A stretch of 64,000 nucleotides of DNA from Heterocephalus glaber (taxonomy: Eukaryota; Chordata; Mammalia; Rodentia; Bathyergidae), in NCBI RefSeq assembly GCF_000247695.1, contig NW_004624849.1, positions 2,514,747 to 2,578,746 of the forward strand, in the 5' to 3' direction. The position numbers and the translations under genes are program-made. Below are positions 56,173 through 64,000 of this stretch, piece by piece. Position 1 is the stretch's first letter. Every line of letters begins with the position of its first letter. The notes under the pieces were generated by a model that saw nothing but the letters and a program-made list of their open reading frames with translations, was not told where the DNA came from and searched no databases.

Positions 56173-57635
56173 CATTCAACAATCATATTAACAAGCACCA
56201 AGCACTTTAGTCATGATCAGGAATAAAGGAGCCAGCCCTGCCTCAGGGAGCTGCATTCTCTGGATGGAGACGACAGTGACGCAAATAACACACATGCTTT
56301 CCAGCAGGTGCCACAGAGCTGGGCAGCTGTCACTTCTGTCCCCTAATCTCGAACCCTACCATTGTCTCCCCCACCAGACTGCCCAGTTCTGCAGCAGCTG
56401 GGGCACCTTGTGCTGAGTCCTTCCTCGGAGCCCAGGCTCCTGGACTGATCAATACCCGCTTCTCGCACTCAGGCCCCAAAATAGTTACATAAAAAAAATC
56501 ACGAGACAATGAATGGCAAGTGTTCCAGCAGCCAATGGACATTCCTTCCAGGGAGTCCTTCATGAAGCAGCCTCTAGTCATTATGAAAGGAGCCCAGGGC
56601 CATATCAGTCCTCTGATGTCCCTAATCCCCCAGGCTCTGACCTTCTCCCTTCCCCTAAATTCAGCTCTGCCCAGGCCATTCTTGTCTGAACTTTTCCAAA
56701 TGTCATTCCTTGTTTTTTTACTTTTGTTTTGTTTTGTTTTGTTTTTTTACTTTTTTATGCTTTGTGTCTTTATCTAGGTGACATTTTTCTTTCCTTCCAC
56801 AGAGACTGTTATGAGAACAGGAGTCAAAATGATAACAGAATCTCTGGGCAGAATCCTCCAAAGAACAGGAAGATATTTTGATATAGAGACAGCCAGAGAA
56901 AGCCCCAAGGGAGTAGGGGACTAGGACCAAGGATAAGGGATTCAGCCAAGGAAATGCCATTGGCAGTTCTGCAGCTAGGCCAGGCCTCTCTCTCTAAGAA
57001 AACCTCCACTGACAGAATCTCAAGTATGCTGAATGTGTGAACTCCATTTCTGGAATTCTTGATGAATCTGAAGCTTTCCACATAGGAATTGGAGAACAGT
57101 TTAAAAACACCTTCTAGTACTTTCTGTCCACATGTGACTGCACCAGCTGGCTTAGTCAGATCCGTCCTAAGCATGGCCTGGCTGGGGGAAGGCAGCAACA
57201 GGCAGAGCTAGCAGGCATAGGCCCCACTTCACTCAGGGCCCCCTCAGCCATGCATTACTTAATATGCTTTGCTTCACAGGGGTGTGAAGATTGTCTCCAT
57301 CCCAAAGTCCTCAGCAGAGTCTGGTTCCTGTGAGACCTTAATTAGTGCCTTAGTGAAGGCTGAATGAAGTGACAGAAACTCCTGCTCTCTAGAGAAGTGG
57401 AAAGCAGGCCCTTCTGAGAAATGGTATAAATCAATGCAGAAGATACTGTGTAGGAACTTGAATGCCCATCGTCTGCAGCCCACAGAGCCCTCTCTCAATC
57501 TCCAGGAACTGACCATTCCCCGGCACAAGCTCCAGTTTGCTCTCAGCAATGTCCCACCTTGGATTTAGCTAAATGGAAGAAAGCAGAGTACCTGGCTAAA
57601 GTTAGTCAGGAAGATTTTTTCTTCTAGAAACACAA

Positions 57636-57782
57636 ACTTTTTTTTTTTTTTGAGGGTCTTACTATGTAGTTCAGGCTGGCCTTGAACTTACTACGTAACC
57701 CAGGCTGGCCTTGAATTTAGGGAGATCCACCTGCTTCAATCTCTCAAGTGCTAGGATTAAGGTGTGTGCAAACACACCTAGT
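57636..57782 (-). mobile_element. B1 SINE
   Basis: T run, GAGGGTCTTACTATGTAGTT, CAGGCTGGCCTTGAACTTAC, a second CAGGCTGGCC block, ending GTGTGTGCAAACACACCTAG. Confidence 0.9.
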
Positions 57783-57793
57783 TTAGGAATCTG

Positions 57794-57895
57794 GTTTTTT
57801 TGTTTGTTTGGTTGGTTTTTGGTACCGGGGGATCGAACTCGGGTCCTTGCACTTTTGAGGTAGGTGGCAGAACCACTGAGCTAGATTCCTGGCCC
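57794..57895 (-). mobile_element. ID SINE beside a B1
   Basis: GGTACCGGGGGATCGAACTC to CACTGAGCTAGATTCCTGGC. Target duplication AGGAATCTG at 57785-57793 and 57896-57904. Confidence 0.95.
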
Positions 57896-58230
57896 AGGAA
57901 TCTGAATTTTTAACCTGAGAGACATAGCAGATGAGAAGCATAAAAGGCAACACCTGGAAGGAATATCCATTGGCACCAAACACCATGATCCTCAAAGCTG
58001 CTTTGATTGCTCTTCTTCCTGGGGCCTGTGTTGTTATCTAGAAGCTGCAGGATCTTCACAGTTATCCCCCTTGTGGCTGTGGAAGTTCGTTTGTGTTTTT
58101 TTGCAAGCCAAGGAGACTGTGCTGCATATTCCCACAATGCTCTTGAGAGGCTGCTTATGGCCCAGTGTGCAGATGTGGGGATATATGGGTGGCTGGAGGT
58201 GCTTGGAGCCCTGTGAGCCTCCTGCTATGT

Positions 58231-58310
58231 GCCCCCCCCCACCCAGGGATCAAGCTCAGGACCTTGTGCTTGTGAGGCAGGCACAGCAACACTGAGCTAC
58301 ATCCCTGGCT
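58231..58310 (-). mobile_element. ID SINE with C-rich tail
   Basis: CCCAGGGATCAAGCTCAGGA to CACTGAGCTACATCCCTGGC after a C run. Target duplication CCTGCTATGT at 58221-58230 and 58311-58320. Confidence 0.95.
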
Positions 58311-58389
58311 CCTGCTATGTATTTTATCCTCTAATCCCAGAAAGCCTGAAAAAAGGATCCCCCAACCGGGGTCTTCCTGAGGAAGCAGG

Positions 58390-58490
58390 GAACCCAGGAG
58401 AAAGAGCACTGGATTGAGAGTCAGAAAGCCCAAGTCTCAGGCTAAATTCAACCACCACTTCGTTAGGTGACCCAGGGTCCTTCTCAGTAC
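58390..58490 (+). mobile_element. MIR SINE fragment
   Basis: AAAGAGCACTGGATTGAGAG, CAGAAAGCCCAAGTCTCAGG, then TTCGTTAGGTGACC. Confidence 0.55.
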
Positions 58491-58738
58491 ATCGGAGTCT
58501 CTCGATCTTTTATTGTAACTCAGGTCCCCCAAGAGCAGGGTTCTTGGACACCTCTTTTCCCTGACCCAGTCTTCTCTTCAAATTATTTCCTCCTCTCCTC
58601 TTCCATTCTGCCCCAGTGTGCACACACACGCACACAATGCTCATACATGTGCTTTGTCTGAGTCTCTGTCTCTTTCTCTGATTCTCATAAGATGCCTTGA
58701 ATTAGATGCATCTTTGTTGCATTGGTGAAGAGTCAGTG

Positions 58739-58840
58739 TGCTATAGTTTGGATCTAGAATGTTCCCAAATGCCCATGTATTAAAGGCTTAATCTTCAACT
58801 TGGTGCTACTGGGAGGTGGAGGAGCCTTTATGAGGCAGAG
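58739..58840 (+). mobile_element. MaLR LTR, 5' fragment
   Basis: TGCTATAGTTTGGATCTAGA to CTACTGGGAGGTGGAGGAGC. Only the start of the LTR is present. Confidence 0.7.
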
Positions 58841-59063
58841 TAGATAATAAATATTATCAGGAAAGGCATACAGTATGCAGTCAAATGATGATTACTGTTT
58901 TAGAGGAAAATAGAACAGGGTAGGGGAGTACCTAGTGATAGTGGGCTTGCTTCACAAGGGTGGTGAGGGGTTTCTCTCAGAGAAGACGTGGATAAGATGA
59001 GAAAGAGCAGTTAGGGATTTGGGCAAATGCATTCCGGGAGGGAATAGTGCATGGCAAAGGCAT

Positions 59064-59418
59064 TGCTACAGTTTGGGTCTTAGATGTCCCCCAAAGACTG
59101 CTGGTAAAGGTTTCGTCCCCATTGTGGCACTATTGGGAGGTGGTGGAACTTTTTAGAGGTGGGGTCTAGCAAGGTAATTGGGAGGGTGCCCTGGGAATGG
59201 GACCCTGACCCCTTCCTCTTCCTCACTTTTGCTGCCTAGATACAAGGTGAACAATTTTTCCATGCCACACACTCGTGCTGCCTCACCACAAGCCCAAAAG
59301 CAAACAGAGCCAATGGATCAGGGACTGACATCTCGAAAACTGTGAACCAAAGTAAACCTTTTCTCTTTATAAGCTACCTCAGGTGTTCTGTTACAGTGAT
59401 GAAAAGCAGACTAATATG
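59064..59418 (+). mobile_element. MaLR solo LTR with 5-bp target duplication
   Basis: Begins TGCTACAGTTTGGGTCTTAG; GGGAGGTGGTGGAACTTTTT, CACAAGCCCAAAAGCAAACA and AAGTAAACCTTTTCTCTTTA mark the LTR; it ends near GAAAAGCAGACTAATATG. GGCAT flanks it at 59059-59063 and 59419-59423. No internal retroviral sequence. Confidence 0.85.
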
Positions 59419-59534
59419 GGCATCGAGGTGGAATGAGCTCCCAGTATCTAAAAACAGCAGGAAGACCTTCGAGGTAGGAACATAGTGAGTGAGGAGGGAG
59501 AAGCAGATGAGTGTGGACTGGGGCCAGGGTCCTA

Positions 59535-59815
59535 CATGAATCAGGATATACCAGCTGTTGTAACAAAGAGCCACGCAAGTTTCAGAGGCTTCACACAGCA
59601 AAGGTTCAGTTTTTGCTTGTGTAGAAGATCAGTTCATATCATCAGAGTAGGGAGAGAGGGGATCTGTTTAACATGCTCAAGGGCCCAGGACTCATCTTCT
59701 GTCATGCGGTTCCCTCATCTCCTCAGAGTCCTCTCTGGATCCTCACTTCTGCACACATGTCGCCTCTACTGATGGTTGGTTAGAACCAGTCACACATCCT
59801 AACCCCCTCTAAGCA
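59535..59815 (+). mobile_element. Ancient MER-class repeat, degraded
   Basis: TTGTAACAAAGAGCCACGCA with GCTTCACACAGCAAAGGTTC and a final GTTAGAACCAGTCACACATC resembles, weakly, the repeat at 33640-34015. Confidence 0.3.
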
Positions 59816-59994
59816 AGGAGACTGAGAAACATCTTTCAATGGTGACAGGAGATGAGGAGGACAACGTGTATCTTGGTGAGGTCTGGCAGCCTCTGCCACA
59901 GGCCCAGAAGCCCTTGTGAGGCTCTTGGGCCTTGTTCTAGAAGGGATGAGAAGCTGTTGGAAAGTTGACAGCAGAGAAATGAAATGATCAATTT

Positions 59995-60158
59995 TTGGGG
60001 GTTTTTTGTTCTGTTTTTTTGGGTCAAGGTTTCACTTTATAGTTTAGGCTGACCTTGAACTCACTATGTAGCCCAGGCTGGCCTCAGACTTGCAGCAATC
60101 CTACTGCCTCAGCCTCCCAAATGCTGGGGTTGCAAGCATATGCCACCACACTCAGCTC
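59995..60158 (-). mobile_element. B1 SINE
   Basis: T-rich run, GGGTCAAGGTTTCACTTTAT, CTGACCTTGAACTCACTATG, GCCTCAGCCTCCCAAATGCT, ending ATGCCACCACACTCAGCTCC. Confidence 0.95.
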
Positions 60159-60389
60159 CATTTTGTTTTTAAAGGCTCTTTTGGCTGTTGGAGACGAGAA
60201 GCTAGGAGGAGTGGCTGGAGGGAAGAATCCCTCAAAATCCCCCAGCTAGTTCAGTGGCACAGTTAGAATTTGAACTTGACTGGTTTGATTCTAGCACCCT
60301 TGGGCTTTCCTCTGCATCTGCTGCCTCCTGACGCAGAAGTCAGCCTGCCTGCTGACCCGTCTCCTAGAGGTAGCTGGGCACAACAGCTA

Positions 60390-60560
60390 AAGGATGAGTT
60401 TTAGAGTAAGTCAGACCTGGGGTCAAATCCTGGCTCTACGCTTAGTAGCTATAGGACTTCTGTAGCCAGACTCAGCCTCAGTTTCCTACAAAATGAAGAT
60501 GATAATGTCATGTAACTCATGAACAGTTGTGATATTAGATGAAGCACTGTGAATGAACTG
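60390..60560 (+). mobile_element. MIR SINE
   Basis: AGTCAGACCTGGGGTCAAAT, CCTGGCTCTACGCTTAGTAG, CTCAGTTTCCTACAAAATGA, then GTGATATTAGATGAAGCACT. Confidence 0.8.
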
Positions 60561-62764
60561 GAGTGGGGCACAGTGACTCTGCTCTTGAGAATCCAAAAGC
60601 AACCACCTAGATGTAGTTCTAGTAGCCTGGGATGGGAATTCCTGTTCCCCTTGTTTGGTTTTCCTTCTCCTGGAAGCCTAGGATCCTGTCCCTCTGGCTT
60701 AAGGCCTTACCCCTTGTTACCATGCAAATGCCATGGGGTGCAGTGCATTCCAAGCGCCTCTCAGTTAGTTCCCTCCAGGGGAATAGCTTTGGCAAACCCT
60801 TTGTGGAGGCCTGCTCAAATAAGGGTCGTGGGGCCAGTCAGATGGGATGAAGGATATCAGCAAGAAGCAAAATGGCCCTCAAATTAACACCAAAGATTCT
60901 CTCTTGGATGATTTTGCCTGCCCTCTAATCCCAGAATTCTCTCACATTCCTTGAATCCATCTAGGAAATGAGAAATAGGCCAAATTCTAGCCCCTCTGAG
61001 GCTAGGACATGGCCAATGTGCACAGGGGTTGGGAGGGAGGCCTGGCCCTGAAATTTGAATCTCTGGGGACCAAAACTTGGAGTTTTTAATCAACACACAT
61101 TCACAATGATTCAAAGGTGGAAAGCTCCAGAGATTGTGAAAAGCTCTGACCTAAACCTCCTCCTAGCTGAGCACATCTTGACATGTTAGATGTGATGGAG
61201 CAAGAGCTCTGGCTGAATAAAGAGGAAAGCTGACAGTTCTGCACAGAAAATAAAGCCCCAAGGCACAGAATGGGGCAGTAGGGTGTCTCAGTATGTTCCA
61301 CAGCCATCTTAGGGGCAGAGCTAGATAACCTCAGGGAGAAGCTGGGGAGAGTCTACCAGAGCATTGAAGAAAACCTGCCAGAGCACATCCCACCCCCAGC
61401 TGAGATCCAAAAGACAGGTACAGCTTAGGTAGTCAGAGAAGGAGCTAAAGGTAAGTGGGAGGGGATGAGAGAAAGGAGAGAAGAGAAAGAAACAGGGCTT
61501 ACAAAGACCTAAAGACAATGGAACTTCAGAGTCCACTAGCCATCCCAAGAAGTTCTCTCACTGCATAATGGAGACATTCTTACAATGCATCCTTTCAATG
61601 GAGCACTAAGACCACTGGAAGGTGAGAGCTATCCCCAGGGGCGCCCCAGATGAACAGAGAACAGGAAGTAAGAATCCTAGGTTGACCCTGAAGGTGGCAG
61701 CTTCCCTTGGGCCAACAGACCACCTCCTTCACATAGCCTGGAGTTTTAAAGCCAAGCAAGGACCCAAGCAAGATGGGAAGTTGGAAATGAGAGCCCAGCA
61801 TAAAACCTAGATGCACGAAGGCCTAAATCTGGAGTGATAAGGTGGACCCATCAACAAAGAGGGACTGCAGGAAATATGTCTGTCTTGGCTTGGCTCAGAG
61901 TTCAAACAAGTCAGCTTCCTCTGAGAATTTGAAATCTTAGGTCACTCTTCTCTGCTAGCTAGGTTTCAAATGCACACTGAGTATGTGATTTGAAAGCCAA
62001 GAAATTTACTGTAAGTGCGGCAAAATCCTCTTTGGAGCTGATATTCATAACCCAGAATTCAGGATTCCCATGGAGAGGAAAGCTTGGTTGAGTATTAGCT
62101 CACAACTCAGAGTTATAAGATACACAGGAAAGTAAGCCACCTGGAATAGGAATTAGCAGAATAAGACCTCCAAGGGACCTCAAACACTGAAGTTATTGAA
62201 TGCAGACTACAAAACAAATATGTTTAAATTAAAATCCTTGAAACTATTGTCAGCCTTATAAAAACTTTTTGGAATTTTACCGGGACAGCTCCCCTCCACC
62301 CTAGACTGTGGTCTTAGGCTGGATCCCTGGGATCCTCTTTGGTTTGCTACTTTCCTTCTAAAAATGAGATGTGTACATGTATGTGGAACACACAGGGACA
62401 TGTTCTCAAGTGAGGATTCCTTTGCCAGGGACTCTGGTTGGGAGTAAGTGAAGCTTATAGCTGAGAATCCTCAGGCTCATTTTCAGTCGTGAATGTACTT
62501 CTTCACCCAGCCTTTCCTGCAGTCCTGCTGTGCATAGAGCCCAAGCCCACACTCCTACAGCCCTCCCTTCCTTCCCCAGTGGCAACCACTGCCCCCGTGC
62601 TGGGCCTTCCCTGACTCCTGCTCTATTAGACTGAGGTCCCTACCTTCTTTGTTCTGGAGAATTACAACTTGAAATAACAAAGGGTTTGCTATGTCCTCTC
62701 CCCTTGCCAGGGTGCTTTCACACCGGCATCTTGCATCCCATGCTCTTGAAATACAGCTTCTATG

Positions 62765-62845
62765 TTTTGCTGTTGTTTGTTTGGTTGGTTGGTTGGTTGA
62801 GACAGGCTCTCAGTAGGGGCCCAAGCTGGCCTTCTGATTCCTCTC
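62765..62845 (-). mobile_element. B1-like SINE remnant
   Basis: (GGTT)n run, GAGACAGGCTCTCAGTAGGG and CCAAGCTGGCCTTCTGATTC resemble the 3' half of an antisense B1. Confidence 0.45.
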
Positions 62846-63389
62846 CGTAAGTTCACAGAGTGGCTCGATCACAGCAGTCAATTCAAAACCCTGCACAGTG
62901 GTTTCCCTGAAGGCAAAGGAGCCTTCATCAACAGAAGGATCATGAGATTGCACCTCTGAGGACCAGCAGGCAAGAGAGGCTGATTGGAGTTTCTGTCTGT
63001 CTTCCAGATAGCCCAGGCAGCCTGCTCACTGACCAGCTAACTGACCAGAACCCTGTTGGTGTGGCTCAGAAGTGGACTGTCTCTAATTGCGTCTGTCATC
63101 AATTCCAGGCCACCCCATCAATTTCTGGCCTCCACTTCCTCACTTCCTCCCCCATCTACTCTTCCCACTGTCCTCAAGGAAACCTCTTATAGCCTGGATT
63201 TTTTGATGCCTCATCTCACTGTTGCCCCCATCACTGTTCTTAGTTCTCTCTGATTGGAGGGATTTTTCTTCCTTGCGAAAGTCTTTACCTTTCCTTTTCC
63301 TCTTGCTTCTTCCCATTCTCCGCCTTCTTCACTTCCTTTTCCTCCAGAAAGCCCTCCTTCACTAAGGGAGGAAGGAGACAGAGCATCCC

Positions 63390-63540
63390 TGAGGTACTTG
63401 TTTCCACTTTTTTCCTTTTCTCATATTTTTCTTTTCCCTTCTTTCCTTTCCCCTATCCCTCCCATTTCCCCTGCTCCTTTAGACCTTTACTTCCTATTAC
63501 ACAATATCAATTATACATTTTTAAAATTACAATATCAAAA
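63390..63540 (-). mobile_element. L1-type 3' tail, third copy
   Basis: Plus-strand pyrimidine tract CTTTTCCCTTCTTTCCTTTC with the same neighbours as in the copy at 17804 (CTATCCCTCCCATTTCCCCT, then TTAGACCTTTACTTCCTATT). Confidence 0.7.
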
Positions 63541-63544
63541 TCTA

Positions 63545-64000
63545 GGAGATATTACCACAGATTTTACAGAATTTAAAAGGATGTAGAAAGCATATTACAA
63601 AAATCTGTTTTGAAATAAATTTGACAACTTCCTAAGAAGTACCTTGGAAGACAAATTAATGAAACTAACTCTGGAGGAAATATAAAATTTGAATAGTACC
63701 TGTTAAAGAAAGTAGGTTCCTAGCTTGAAAACCTACCTATATGACAACAATAGTTTCATATACATTTTAACTGATAAATTATATCAAACATTTAAAGCAG
63801 AAAAAAAAGGAACACTTCTTCCCTCACTTTAGGAAATCAACATTGTATTAATATTAAAACTGGATAAAGATAATAAAAGGAAAAAGTATGAACATAGATA
63901 GAAATTTGTTTAACAAAGCAAACTATTAGAAGTCAGATCTGGCAGTATGTAGAAAGTGGTTTTATTATAGGGATGGCAGTGTTGGTTCAGCATTGGAAGA
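63545..64000 (+). mobile_element. L1 ORF2 reverse-transcriptase region, decayed, runs off the window
   Basis: In order on the plus strand: ATCAAACATTTAAAGCAGAA, AAACTGGATAAAGATAATAA and a GGTTTTATTATAGGGATGGC segment match the L1 ORF2 text around the LIPKPGKD and GFIPGMQGW motifs, with stops and frameshifts. Confidence 0.7.

Larger units (their letters stand above)
55576..64000. other. 5' flank of CRHR1, distal part; no gene seen
   Basis: No coding exon or RNA gene was recognised. Between the listed repeats, unassigned stretches include 56190-57620, 57910-58220, 58840-59050, 60565-62760 and 62880-63380. Several open frames in 60.5-61.8 kb show no protein similarity I know. Confidence 0.65.

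Noticed and set aside
14461..64000. Exons of neighbouring genes (PLEKHM1, MAPT, SPPL2C) or a CRISPR array.
   Set aside because: No matching protein text with splice sites was seen, and the repeated units here are SINEs or microsatellites without regular spacers.

Overview
The window is mammalian nuclear DNA from a rodent, most likely not a mouse-like (murid) one. The evidence is in the repeats: monomeric B1 (7SL-derived) SINEs, many ID (tRNA-Ala/BC1-derived) SINEs whose 3' part ends in a GGTACC-type motif followed by A-rich tails, dimeric B1+ID elements, and the usual ancient mammalian layer (MIR, L2, MER5A, MER20, MaLR LTRs, old L1). The exact genus cannot be read from this sequence; hystricomorph rodents or another non-murid lineage fit the ID type best, from memory of those repeats.

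One protein-coding gene can be supported. A CpG island at about 12.27-14.46 kb holds, on the minus strand, the first coding exon of CRHR1 (corticotropin-releasing hormone receptor 1). The ATG is at 13264, eleven codons read MGQRPQLRLVK, and a consensus splice donor (GTAAGAG) follows at 13231. A ten-codon upstream ORF lies in the 5' leader. Everything from 13231 down to base 1 is the 5' part of CRHR1 intron 1; exon 2 was not found. Everything above the island is 5' flanking, apparently intergenic DNA. In other mammals CRHR1 lies between PLEKHM1 and SPPL2C/MAPT, so this flank should point toward PLEKHM1, but no exon of that gene was seen.

Layout: 1-13.2 kb is CRHR1 intron 1 (B1, MIR, L2, a MER20, a CTCF-like motif at 279-292, and a near-perfect 42-bp inverted repeat at 5371/5970). 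13.2-14.5 kb is the promoter and first exon. 14.5-28.5 kb is flank with MIR/L2 relics, a retrotransposed L1-type tail inside a MIR, a tandem ID pair and a B1-ID dimer. 28.5-49.3 kb has an old L1, an LTR-like block, a MaLR LTR, a three-level nest of repeats near 34.5 kb, a local diverged duplication at 43.0/43.9 kb and a second CTCF-like motif at 45.0 kb. 49.3-64 kb is the most repeat-rich part: ID and B1-ID elements, a plus-strand L1M tail (51.8-52.7 kb), a minus-strand L1 ORF2 fragment (53.9-55.6 kb) with an ID inside it, a tetranucleotide array interrupted by an ID, a MaLR LTR with a 5-bp target duplication, and a broken L1 at the right edge.

No novel protein system was found. Most open frames in the window are chance frames in GC-rich or low-complexity DNA. 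The most informative material is structural: the long inverted repeat inside the CRHR1 intron, the upstream ORF, and a well-resolved record of nested retroposition with intact target-site duplications.
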